DNA from: Balanoglossus misakiensis
Lineage: Eukaryota; Hemichordata
Direction: 5' to 3'
Assembly (NCBI GenBank): GCA_040954595.2
Contig: CM082585.2
Coordinates: 10,602,001 to 10,666,000 of the forward strand
DNA length: 64,000 nt
The position numbers and the translations under genes were made by a program. Shown one piece after another: positions 12,751 through 26,700 of the stretch. The notes beneath the pieces were generated by a model. It ran no database searches. It was not told the origin of the DNA and was given only the letters and a program-made list of their open reading frames with translations. Numbering within the stretch: the first letter of the stretch is position 1; the number at the start of each line of letters is the position of its first letter.

Positions 12751-14762
12751 AGAAGACAACTTTTCCCCCATAGACATGATACAATATGTACAAACTTGAA
12801 ATTTTTCACAATTAAGCAAATTATTTTATGGGTAAGAAAAGTGACACGTACAATGCAAAAATTCATATCTTACAAAGGTGCAACATTTCCAACCTTCTTG
12901 CGAGTAAGATGATCTATAAATTATTATCAAACACCATGCATATTTTTAAGCTCTGCTTTGCATTTTTATATTAAATATTTTCATTGAAAATATACTCTGG
13001 TTGATTTGTTGCCAAAGTCAAACAAATATAGCCTTGCCCAGTGTTGGTGAAAACATTTCAAAATTAAGGCCACATTTTTTTCCTCAGAAATAGTGATTAT
13101 TTTTCAAAAGATTTTGCCCTCCACCTGTGGTCAAAAAATATTTCACAATGCCGACTCATGTATTATAAAAAATTAATGCTACAAAGGCTACAAAGAAAAT
13201 AAACTTTCAAACTGAAACATCTCCATTGATGTTACATGGAGTTGTCTTAATTTTCATCTGAATTGTGAATCTGCCAGTTTAAGTTTTGCACTATCGTGAT
13301 TTTGAATTTATTTCGAGACCAGATTGGTAAAATTGGCAAGTCAGAGAAAGAAAATATCAAAATAACGGTCAAGTGATGCCTTGCCTAATACATGTACCCT
13401 GTGAATTGTGTGTACTTCTGGTGAGAATGCTGAGTCAGAGTTGCCATACAGGATTGAAAAGAAAATTAGTGTCGACACAAAACAGTACTGCAGAATCTAC
13501 GGTAAGAGATATTTTAAGGGTGTGATGTTGGAGATGGTGTGACCTGGAATACAAAAATGGTACTCTTTGTCTACTCGACAGAATTAATTACGTGAAGTTG
13601 GGTCCATTCAATGCAAAACAATATGGCAGTGACGTCTTTGTACTCAAATAATTCAAGAAAAAAATGTACAAATTTCCTTTTCCATCATTGGGAGTATCAC
13701 TGGGCAAGATTTTGGGTGTGGCAACGATTTCAATGAAATTATTTAAAACAAAACTCGGCACTTATCGCACTGGTTTGTTTGTACAAAAATCAACTACAGG
13801 AGAAAAAAATATGCTTGTCAGAAATGAAAAGTACTCTAAACGTAAAATGTCTCGTCCAATGTATTCTTCACTTTGGAATAAACCAATAATTATACGGGGG
13901 GGGGGGGGGGGGGGGGTCACTAGCAACATTATTTTTCCTAGCCTGGTAGTGTCATAGGAGACACACATGTTAAAATCTTCTCAGTAGCCACCAAATTCTA
14001 CTGTGAAAACTTCACCCTAAAATCATCCATGATATGGTTGCACTTTTGAAGGTCTCCATAACACTCAAAACTTTGCATATTCATGAGAGTCAAGGTTGCA
14101 ACATAGAGGCACTCATTTTTGTCTGAACAAAAGTTTTTGGCAATGTTCCATCAGGTGTTGCTTTCAAAACACCCTCTGGAATTAGTCATGTTTGTTCATT
14201 AAATAAAATTAGCTGAACAGATAGGGTAGTGATCATATGACAATTTCAGTTCACTTATCAATATTAACACATTAAATTTGCTGGGCAATGTTGTATGCAG
14301 AAATTTATTAAAGGCAAAACAAAAATCAAGTGTTTTCTCTGGAAAAAAAGAAAAGTTTGTGGGATGACAATTATCATCAGATCTTGAATAGTCTAAAATA
14401 AAACTGTATTTTTTCAACTGAAGATAAAAGTCTAGGTAAGGCATTGTGGGTGTTTTGTCTTCAGTTTTGTGCTTTGCATTGGTAACAATCTGTCAATTTT
14501 GTCGTTCTCGTAAACCCACCCCGAGTCAAATCAGAGTTTCCCCGTCTCATAACATCTTCTAATCTGGCAATCAACATTCCACACCTCACAGCTCAGGATG
14601 TCCTGTGCACACGGCCCAAAGCTGACGGCATGCACATCTGCATAAATGTCAACATCTCTGAAACTTGTCTCCATCCTGTTTTATTTTTAACGACAGTCGG
14701 CAAGTTCCAATCTGACACACAGATCAACATTTTTATTTCTATCTATCCGTAGTTCTTTTAAG
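12751..14762 (-). other. Putative 3'UTR of LRCH
   Basis: AT-rich, non-coding sequence between the LRCH stop codon and the AATAAA at 12745-12750. It contains a run of 21 G at 13896-13916 (C on the transcribed strand). No other gene is visible. Confidence 0.35.
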
Positions 14763-17700
14763 TCACACTGCAGAAGTCTGTTTGTGTGTCTTAGCAACAA
14801 GCGCTTGAACCGTCATTCCTAGTTTCAGAGGACTCTTCTCCTCAATGATGTCAGCTGCTGAACAAACCTTGTCCTGTTAACAGCAAGAAAAAAACGACAG
14901 TCTTACAATAGTTTCAAGAATAAGACATTTCTCTGCATCACAAAGAAATGCTAAATCTGAATCAAATGTGAATAACCACTTGCCTCTACAAGCTTACCTG
15001 TGCCACTCCTATTTTGCGACAGGCTTCGATGAAGTTTTCCACATTCCGCCGACACTTGGCCAGGGTTAGCTTGGGCTGAGAGAGAAAGAAAACATTTTAG
15101 AAGTACATTGTATATACACATTCATGTTAGCAACATCATTCTGAACATGTGTTTGTTTGTATAGATCATGTGAGTAGGGACTCGATCCTCTATCCTGTTG
15201 AAACATCCTTTTTGGGGGATGTGGGTTTGGTGTATACGTATTGGTTTTGTGCCCAGACTTGATTGCTACACGAGTCAGTATGGTAGGTCTGGGTTTGAAT
15301 CTTTTAAACACATGCATGTTCTTCTGGAATCAGTGACTTTGCTCTTGCAGTGAAATATAATAATTGGACTTTCAGTGTCCACTTACCACTGCCGGTGAGG
15401 GTACATGTATACTGGTGATGGCATGTGGTCTGATGTTATTGGCGAGATGACACAAAACGACACCATCTGTCAATGCAGCAAGTAAGTCATCTGGCAAGGT
15501 GACCTTGAGACGACTTTCGATAATCTGCAATAAATGAAAGAGAACCATATTTGATGATACTCGCTCTTTGACATATTTGTATTTTATTCTATTCCCCCCA
15601 CCCCCACCCTCCCAAGACCAGAACTGAGTGAAGTGGAAAATGGTTTCACCAAGACGTTTAATATTTTGACAAGAAATGAAATTGAAGTAAAACATCAAAG
15701 ACACTGCCATCCTTCCGTATTGTATAACTACATAAATATTAGTAAACATTGAATGAAATACCAAAAAGTGTTTACAGATCTTGTGAGAACTTTGAAAACA
15801 AATTTTCCAAACACATGCAAAGACAAAGAACATGGAGAGTTCTTATGTATGACAGAGAAATATATTGGTGTATAACAGTTGTTGCCAGGGGTGCCATGCC
15901 ATTAGAAAGATAACTACGACATTTTGTGAGACCATCTACAAATTTTGACATTTTGGTTATTGTTTTTTTGGTTAATTTCAGCCTCACAACAAACAGAGTA
16001 AGTTATACTGAGAAAAAAGAGGCATTGAAATAGATATTTTTGTCAAAATGTCAAATTCTGGAGATAGTCTCAATGAACCATGGGGTGGGGTCAGACTGGG
16101 TCAGAGGTCATGACCTTACCTGCCGTGTAATAGACAAGGCATCCTCCTCCTCGGGGATAAATGAATGGACCCAAACAGACTGGGCAAACTATTTTCATTT
16201 TTTTAAATAAACATTTTTTGTTGGATGGATGGAAAGTTTGATTTATTTGTGCAAAGAAAGGGTAGAGAAAACAGAAAGTCGCTAGTTAGATGCTACGCGA
16301 GAAATCTCTAATCCTGATGGTTGCATTGATGCATCTATAAATTCATGCAAAGTACTGCGGATACTATCACAAAGCAGGACTCATGTGCAGTTCAGATGAC
16401 CTTCCCTCTTTTATGAGCTTATCGTCACACAGATTCTGGCCAGTTGAATTTGTAGGGAAACAAATTCACTCAGCAAGCGAGACGTACCCGTCGTAATTGC
16501 TCAAGTTGTTCCATTTCTTCTCTGACTCGTTCCATTTCTCGTTTCATGGTAAATCTGGGGTTGATCTCCTCCAGTGGTTGATTATTTGCGATTGTAAATG
16601 CTGTGATCGAAAAATGGTGATGATATGTATGAGTGTGGAAGTCCAACTAATTGTTCTATTCACTAAAAGCATGTTTATAAATATGAGGTTACATGTATTC
16701 ACAAAATACAGCTGTTTAACACAACACAGACAATTGAAAGTATCACCAAAATGTCATGTGATATTTAGGGAAAAACAAAGTTCATAGCAACGTCAAAATG
16801 CCCATAGCAACCAAAAACTTCGGAAGCTGAAATACACTCATGCTGAGCTGAGAAAAAGCACCAAACATTTCGTGCAAAATTATACGCAAAAGAAACAGAA
16901 CGTGGTCACACTGTGTGTTCTCTGTGCGAGTGATTTGTGACACAAACCAAAAAAGCAAAAGGCAAAAAACAAACGCAAATGGTGCAACAAAATACCTGAG
17001 CGTGGTTTGAGAAGTGTGGGCATATCAGAGCTGTTGTAAGAATTCGTAGGTGTAGTGTTGTTGCTGTGGTCACTCTCTGGCGATAACCTACCGTCGCTAT
17101 CTTCTTGACCTCGTAATGACGATGAATTTGTCGAATTCCGATTCTGTACAGAAAGAAACAGCAGTAGACTTGTCAGCTATTTTTTCACACCTTATAAATC
17201 AACCGTAGCTTTAAACCCTTTCTGAGATGTATAAAAAAATTCAAATTCACTGAAATTGTGATCAACAATTCATACTTTCACAAAGTTAATGACAGCTGCT
17301 TTCTGCCTCTGCTTGGTCTTAATCTTGGCTTCTTCCAAATGTCGCCTGGCCACCTGGGCTTGATGCCTGCTGTCCGCCACCTGGTTTTCGTGTGTGATCC
17401 TCTTCTCCTCACTGTTATGATTGGTCACCTGGGAGCCATGCTGCGGACTTGATTGGCCGCTGTTGCTCTGACTGCTGCAGGAAGTGAGGACACACAGACA
17501 TTGGGGGGAAACGTCACTGAAGAGTTAAGAAATCTCAGCAAACAGACAGCTAGCATGCACTGAAACTTGAGTCAAGACTTCCATAAGGCCCTATTCCTAA
17601 ATTTGTATTTAATTTTCAGGGGAATTAATGTATTAACCAATGTTAACCTGTCCCTAATGAAACAGTGTGATCCAAAACTAAAAATTACAGTACACACTAC

Positions 17701-20700
17701 ACCTTTACTGATGCTCAGAATGTTCAACCTATTTTCAAGATAATTTATGAGTGTTACAATTGCCGACAAAAGCACAATGAAGTTAAGAGTGTCCACATTT
17801 AGTGGTGATCTGTATTACTGATATCCTCACAATGTTTAATAATATTATCATCATCCAGAATGTTCGGACGGAAGGACCTTTCCCCTCATGTTATCAACAA
17901 GTTCCTTTCCTTTTGGAAAGACACAACCATGAAAGTATAAGAGTGACACCAAGTGATCTCAATGTGATTCATTTCTTTACATGATGTTAAATTTTGCAGC
18001 TCCAGTTTCATTCTCTGTGTATGTGCACCACATTTAAACAGTGATCTCCATTGTGTTCTCTTTCATTACTGTCTGCCATCAACCTCAAAGGCCAGCTGTT
18101 TGAGCCTGGCATTTTCTGAGCGAATGTAAGATCTCGACTCAAAACACTATTGCTGGAAGTCAGCAGTAAGAGAACACATCATTGGTTCATTTTGTGGTAT
18201 GATGGTGATATTTGCATACTCATCGTGCAATTGATGATATACCATGTGTATTCGGTTATTCGGTTTTACATGGGTTTTTTAGCATATGAAACTTTATCAA
18301 CTAGCAAAGTGAAATGGTTAAAAATAGACATGAATGTACCTTGTATGTTGAAAATATTTAGTGTTGTGTAATAAAATGAATGATTGTGCATACAGCCTCA
18401 TTTTTCACCCCCCCCCCCCCTCCCCCTGCATTTGTTACTTTGGAATAAACTACAACTTCTCTGGTGTGGGTTAGTCCATTGATGCATGAATGAATGGGGG
18501 TGGTCATTGGTTCCTATGTCTCCCAAAGTTCAATGACAATGCTTCTTTCTCGAGTACCTACTAAGTAATACCCATTCCAATTTCCATGCATGCTTTTATG
18601 GTTTCATCACAACTACAAACAAGCCAATCCACATCGTAGCTGGCATTGTTAGTTGAGCGCACACACAACACTCAAACAGACATTGCAGGAAAGCTGCAGC
18701 TGGGTTTCTGACAGGCCATTCACCAGACCATCCAGTCACATGCACGTCATGTGACTCTCACGTGACAAAATAACGGCCTATGGAGTGGCAGCTTTTATTT
18801 CTGAATACTTCATCAAGGCCATCTACTATCATGGGACCTTCTTGTTGAACAATGAAACTCATCTGTATATTGACTGTATATTCTGGCACAACTGTGACTC
18901 ACTGCACACTCGTTTTGTGGCAATGGCCTTGGACACAATTGGTGGCTGGATCCAAGGTCACATATAGTATAGAGTAAAGAGTAAAGAATATTTACGGCAT
19001 GCAGGAACTTTGTCATAATTTAATATACACATTACGTTCAGCTTCCTTATGTATTAAACAGATCTGATACAGACGTGTTTGGAACACCTCTAGTTCTGAG
19101 GGCAAGCCCCTATTTCCATCGTGACGGCTGTCGTCTGTTAGAAAGACTTGTACCTTTAACAGAACTTCTGACAGAGGTATTTCTTTAAAGGGGTGGTTAA
19201 GTGACGATAGGTGGGAAACCAAGACAGACTTCAGAACTTGGGTACTTAAGATCTGATTTTCTTGTGAAAGGTCAAGCAAGCAACTAGCTGCTTAAAAAGA
19301 TGCTGTCAGTGGAATTTTAGCAGAATGGAAAGAAAAAAGATCTTACTTGAGAGACAGCACTTCCTTAGATGAACACTCTCTGTTCTTAGATCAGCGAAAA
19401 GGCAAACTTCAGGAGAGACACACGCAGAAACTCATGCCAACTGAAATCCACTCTAAATTTGTGAACAACTATATTTTAACAAAATCAAAACTCGCCAGTT
19501 TTGTGGTAAAGTGACTCTTTTGTTCAGTACACTGCTTTCCAACTTACTTGTTGCGTGTTGGTTTATTTCTATTGCTTTGGTACGAATTGTAGATAAGGTT
19601 CTTTGGCCTAACAACATTGGCAACAGGCGTCGACCTCGGCTCACGAAAACTGTAGGAGCTCGATAGCCCTGCCCTAGACTTGCGATTGCTGCCAGAAAAA
19701 CCATGCGGGGAAAATAAATCCAAAATAATAAAGAAAAATATAAACAGGAAAGGAAAAATAGCACAACTGCAAAACAATTTTGTTTTACTGCACTACAAAT
19801 AATATAATGTTACTGTTAATGGTTTGTTAATATTGTTATTTATGCAAATTTATGCAGATTTTTACTTTAGATGCAGATTTATGTATGATATGCAAATGTA
19901 TGCACACGTTGACATGGAGGAACATGTTAGCAGCAATGGCAGTCATGAACATGAAATGTTATGTGGGTGTACGGACATGACACGGGCGTGAACGTTAGAC
20001 TGAAAGATTTGTTGCTAGAGGGTGTTCTCCCGGTCACTTCATTCACAGCTTCAAATCTTTCGGTCAGAATTAATGAATGTGAGCATTGCAATGATAACCT
20101 TTATACTGTTCCCTGAGAATCGTGGTTTATTAAAAATACTGGGAGAAATACAACGATTTGAAAATTATGCGTATTAACTTTAAGTTTACATTTACATTCT
20201 ATTTTGTAAGTAAAAATATACAACCATTTATAAGTTTTAAAGAATTTTTTTTACCAACATGATTTCGTTTCCAATTCTTTCATGTACTAATTAAAAAAGA
20301 ACACAATGGCAAGCTGATATGTTCCAAATACATTTTCATAATCAGTTCCAACTATTGAAAATGTCAAGGTTTTTTAATTTGGCAAAATTTCTCACTTCAG
20401 CAGTGGGTGAATGTCCATATGACTTGCACTACAGGTTTTACCAAATTCATTGGCTCAATTTGAACTCAACGTTCTCTCATGTCAATAAAGTTGTTCAGTT
20501 TATAGGTGTGTCCATTATGGACATACTCAATGACCTAAAACTCCCAATGTATGACAGCATTTTGGCTGATCTGTGATGGACATGAGATTGTAGCACAAGC
20601 AGCTGAAGCCAAGACTGTAACCCTCCACCCCCTCCCTGTCAAAGTGGGATCAACCTACCATGGAATTGGAGTGTACCAAAATTACAGGGAGTAAGAGGGG

Positions 20701-23700
20701 TGAGAAGGGTCGACTAGACATGCAAACCTATGACTGCCATCAACACAAAATATTCCTACGGCTAGTTGGATGACCGGGGCTAGTATCACTACCAGTTAGA
20801 TACTACTGTAATGAGTTTTATCTGGATTTTATTTTGTGAGTATCCAGACCACATGCATGGTATAAACAACAACAACAACAAAATTAATATACACATCATT
20901 TTCTGTATGAGAAGACATGAGACCGTACAACTTTGTGCTATTATTAAGTCAACTGTTCCTGTAGAAACAAAGTGAAAACAAGATAAACATTTGAGTTCCA
21001 ACATGACATTTTCCATATATTGAATATGTCTCCATGGTTAAATTGCCATATGCAGAATTTCTTGTTCCTATGGTAATAGTTTCTATGGTTGCATCATAAT
21101 GTATCAGATTTGTCATTCCAGCAGCAATACTATCAATGGTGACATGTCCATATAAGGAATAAACTTTACTGTGATTGGTTGTGAACATTCATAATTGTGT
21201 CGATCAGAACAGCCACGAAAAAGGCAGTGACTTTTGAAATGAAATTTCAGAAAATCTGTTGATTTCAACAGATAAGTTTTCAGCGTAATGGTCACTGTAT
21301 TTCTGGACGGAGAAGACTTCTTAGCAAATCCTGGCCACATTCTCGGCTCCATCTTCCAAATCTTGCTGACAGTTCACCATTTGGACTGTCTAGGGCTGTA
21401 AATTATAGGCAAAGCAGTGGATCTGGCAGTTAAATTTATTTCTTCAAACTTTTTCTGATAAATTCTACTTTGGTTTTGGACTCATTTGCTGTTACTGGCT
21501 TTGCAGTTGCTTTGGTTTTGGAAAAGTTAAGAATTTAAAGGACAGAAGCTGCAAATTTTAATATTTTTTCCGTAATTTGATATTTCTTCTGCAGGTAAAA
21601 CACACCATGCACATGTGGCAATATGAAGCACCAACAGACGCGGAGGACATATTTTTCTACGAAAATCATAATCCTTGCTGAGTGTGCTGCTTGCATGCAA
21701 AGCTGGGTATTCATGCAAATCAAAAACTACGAAAAAAAGATACAGGCGCCAAAAGGAATTTTGCATTAAAAGAAAGACTGAAAAAAAATAAGTTGACAGA
21801 AGCGGTGCAGCACACAAGCAGGATTGGAACAACTGCAAAGCCAGAACGTGTCGTATTTTACTAAGTTTTTTCTTTTCAGTGCGTTAGTCAGAGATACCAC
21901 CACCACTTTGTCCATAGTGAACACCCCTATACAGCTAAAATGGTTCAGAACCAACAAAACATGTCTTTCCAAATGATGACCTCTGAATGAAAGAAGCGTT
22001 GAGATTGGCCAAAGAGCTTCTAGTTATTAGCTTGTTATTAATACCATTTTGCGACTTCTACAGAAACCAAGTGGTTTCAATTCCTTCTTGTGAGAAACTT
22101 GGAAAGACACAACTCGTCAGATTCTGGACAGTACCTGGGATCTACCTCTTTGTACATCCCTACAGACTAATGGTACAGCCAACTGGGATAACAGCTGGAC
22201 CATCCTACTGCATTTATTTAGGGGTGCTAGAGCCAGATGGGAGGGGGGTGTCTTACCTGTCAATAACGGGACCTTTCCTCATATTGTCATTGAAAGAATT
22301 TGAAGAGGTTAAAGGCCTCCTGTTGAGAAAATAACAAAATTATTTAACAACTGCAACTTCTCCCGAAATACTTCTAATTCAAGAGAATAGTATAGCACTA
22401 CTTTTTCATTTATGAATTCCTTACCTATTTCTGTCTCGAAGTGCCATCTGTTCTTGTAATATTCTCTCCTGGTTCTGTTGGATCATTTTGGCGGCCCTTC
22501 TCCGTTCTTCCCTCTCTCGTTCCTCTTCCTCTTGCAGTCGTAACTTTTCATCCTCTGCTTTCCATCCTGATGTCTGCTTCTCAAGCTCCTGCACAAAAAA
22601 TTCAAATGTTTTCCCCAAAATCAAAGATACAGCTCAGTTTTCTACCTATTAAAGGTAGCCAGAATTACATTTGACGCCACACAATGCTGCGAAAAATGAC
22701 AACAATACAAACAGAAATAAAAATATGAAACCCCTAAAATGTATACCTCGTTGACAACTTTGAAAACAGGTAGGTTTTTTGTGCATGATGACTTCTGTGT
22801 ACTTTGTATGTTGGGATCCGGACTAGTATAGTTTTTATGTTAAAATGACATCTACATGTACTTGATAGTAATATTGTCTATGTCAAAAAGTTTTCATGTT
22901 AGAATAACATCTACCAGTACATGTACTTAGTAGTTATGTTGTCTATGTCAGAGTTTTGGTGACTACCTTTAAAGTAAGTCTTGTAACTACATTCTTTCCT
23001 GGGCATGTGTTCTGGGTTTTGATGTCTCTGGTTGTTATTGTATTTTTTGGTGTACACATGAGTGTTTGGGTTTAACTTGAGAGGAAAATGAGTTCCCATT
23101 AAATGTGCGGTGAATTTTACATTTATTTGGTAATAGTTTGTTAGAGCTGTACTGTGCTTGTGCAAAAGTGTGTCTATTACCGAAGTAAGATGATATCCGA
23201 TGATGTTAAATTATGACGATGGATTTTTTACAAAGCAATAAAGACCATAAAATTCAAGACAAGTTTGTGACAATATATACTGTACATGCCTACACACATA
23301 AACAAGCAACAAACATAAACAAAACACATTAAATATGGACTAAGTCCAACACTACAGAAGATGTTTCTGTTTGTGTTGATTTTCGTTTCAGATTCAGATT
23401 CAGATTCAGATTGGATTAGGTTTCAGATTTCATTGGTTCTTAATCAAGAAAGGACATGAGCAAATCCAAGAGATGAAAACAAATTCTACACCTAAAAAAG
23501 ACGACAGAAAGCGAGACACCTGCGAGAAACATACGCACAAACATTTCAAGACAAACAGCAATGATTAGTGAACATAGAATACACGTGCAAAGTACCTCGA
23601 AAATTCCCCGAGCAAATTCATCAGGAGTTTTGGATTCAAAGTCTCGTTCCCCAAGTAAGCCTTCCCCATTATCAATATATTCAATGTGATTTTGATGCGC

Positions 23701-26700
23701 TTCTTGTTTGGCCCTCTCAGAGATCTGACGTCTCAATTCCTTTTCCCGTTCATGTCGGAGCTCTTTCTGTTGAGACGCCCGTTCCGCTAAAATTCTCGCT
23801 TCGTCTTCTTCGTTTGAGGGCTGCAATTATACGATAGAAAGTGAAAAACCTGCCATCACTTCACAGAGAAATTTTAGATTTTTTCTTCGTTTCATGCCCA
23901 AAACTAGTCGTCTTTAAAAATTATGTTTAGTTCTGTTTTAGTTCTGTTGTTATTCACAACAAATATTAAAATTTTCATTTTCAAATCTAGAAAACTACCA
24001 CCCATTATTTTTTTATTTTTGCCAACAGGTGCTAAAATTTTCAGTTTTTTGTGTTTGCTCTTTCTTTCATCCAAAAGGTCGGATGGAAAAGTAAGATAAG
24101 AGGAGGAGCCAATTGGGGTGCAGGGTTGCGCTATTCATGCACCCAGCCCAGCCAATAGCAAGTGACCATTTCAGGGTTAAAGGTCGGAGAAATGTGATGC
24201 ATATGCATACACACACACATAGGAGAATTTAACACAGGAAAGCAAATTCATGTGAAACGGGAATTATCCAGACATGGTTTAAGGATGTTAGGTAGTCACT
24301 GAACATCAAGCACTGAACAAGTTAGAATGTTAGTGTTCTGTTGATCTGAAAAGAGAACAATGGTTTAATGGGGAGAAAGATGGGGCTGAGGATTTCATTT
24401 TGTCTGTTGATTTGACACTGTATATACTGGACTCATGCATGATGTATGGTGCATTATGTTTGTGTCACAGTGTCTGCTACTATGTGTGGCTGTCCTAGCC
24501 TCACTATGTCTGCTGTCCTGTGTGTGCATCTTACCTCAGAGGCTGACCACCTCTTGTCGCCATTTGCCGTGAAGTATCCCGAGTCGGAAATTATGTGTCT
24601 CCTCAGCTCTCCCGGCGGCGGATTGTGAAATCCGTACTCTTCCGGCATGTTCCCACTGGGTGTGGCGGAAACAGAAGAAATATTTCGTCAAAGGAACGAG
24701 ACAGATCACATACTCTTGGTTTGTAGATATTTTTATACAATTTAAACACTGAGTTCAGTGCTCTAAAGGTGATGCTTTTTTTCACATAGCTCAGAAAAAT
24801 CAACTGAGTTTGAAACATATTCAGAATATGGTAATACTGGCAAAACTCAAACTGTGTATTCAAATTGTCCCATTATACTTTCTTTGGTAATTTGGTACTA
24901 CAGGTCTTATACTAGAATTATTAATAACAGGATGTCAAGATAACTTAATGAAGATGTGTGAACTGAAGTCAACCATCATACTATGGAGGAAGAATCACCA
25001 AGTTAATAAAAAATTGACAGAATGACACAGAACTGTTGGCATACCCCCACACCACACACATACATGAACATGCAGATATGCATAGACACAGGCACACATA
25101 TACATGTACATTGCACTATGTACTGTCATACCGATACAGACACTTCTATACCAAAGGACGCCCATGAAAACTTCTAACACCAAACATGATATCGAGACAG
25201 CTTTCATCATTTCAGGCAAAATGTGGACCATACATCATTTTGTGTGTGTGTGTGACGGATTTCCTGTAAACTTAAATGCAGGAATGCTACATGAGACTGT
25301 CATCGCATCAAATCCCATTACTCACAACATCTAATCAGCTGCGTAGATTTGACAGACAACAATCTAATGCCTCCCTGCTGTTGGTTTATTTCACTTAAAA
25401 TCTTAGAAGTCTTGCGACATTCGGGAGGGTCGGGAGCCTGGATTGCTTTCCAAATAACAGAACTGACAAAACACATAGACAAAAATTATGCCAAGACATA
25501 AGATTACCAAGCTGACAACACGCAAACCACAAGAAAAGCTGGTTTGTAGCAATGTATTAGTATGCAAGCAAACAGAATATATCACCAGCACGGCAGTAGC
25601 ATAAGCATGCATAGTAACTGCAGCGGTCCACTCCCATTCCACAAGCAATTGTAACTAAAGTTACGTTTTTAACAAAAAAATTAGCCGACAGCTAAAAAAA
25701 AAAAGTTTGTCAAAAACAGCCATCGTACCTAGGCGGAGTGGACGGCGACATCAGACCTTTTGTAAAATGCGCTGACAGCGTAGCAGGTCTTAAAACGATT
25801 GAATGCCGGGAAGGGAGGATATATTGCCCTTCTTGCATTTCAGGCGGAAGCTTTTCGCTTGTCGGCGACGTTAAGAATCGCGGCAGTAGTGGCATAGATG
25901 GTGGTAGATGTGTTACCATGTTAGTGTTTGGATGTGTTGGGCTGGTCTTTGAGGTGAACCATGCCGCTCTGTATGAGAAAGCCAGAGTTAATTAATGCCT
26001 CTTTGTGTATGTTACCACAATGAGTGAACAGAATAAGAGTATGAAATTTCTGAAAGTAAATTACAAAGAAATTTATGACACTGCATTGGATGAAACTTGA
26101 CAGAATAATATGAAAACAGGAGACAGGAATATACACAGAGATTTGAAAATGACTTTGACATGATTATATCTTTCATGAGAGGATTTGATCATGTGTTTCT
26201 TTAACTTTGAGTAGGTTAGTGTCTGGTTTGGATGGAATGGGTTGTGACATGCGCTGGGTGAGGTTGAGTGAGGTTTGGTAGATTTGACTTGGTTACACTG
26301 GATTGGGGAGGGCTTGGTTGTTTGGGTTATATTGGCTGGATGAAGCCAAAAGGGGTTGTGATTGGGTTGGACTGGATTTAAGTGAGCCAGGCTGAGTCAC
26401 ATTGGGTTGAGCTGAGATGGGTCTAAACTATAATTTGAGGGATTTCGGGGTGGACAGGGTAGTGAGGGGGGGGGGGGGGAATTATGAAACAAGGGTCTGC
26501 TCAATATAAATTCATACATGCAGTTTAATAATTTTCATACCAAACAACACTGATTTTTAAATAATTTTTCATGCCACAGACTCGTACAATTACCACAAAT
26601 ACTCACAAAACACCACATTATTTGACCTGAGACAAAAATGCACAAACACTGAACACAGTCAAGTTACTCTGGGGCACTCAATTCCATACCTGTTTTGCAG

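Noticed and set aside
18060-18130. Minus-strand coiled-coil-like segment (ENARLKQLAFE) in an LRCH intron
   Set aside because: The following donor (GTTGAT) is weak, the frame required by the flanking exons hits a stop, and no phase-compatible exon can be built.
21987-22334. 115-codon plus-strand open frame in an LRCH intron
   Set aside because: No splice sites in phase, no neighbours on that strand and no family resemblance. A GACAG|GTAAGA on the minus strand at 22253 looked like a donor, but no matching acceptor and phase were found.
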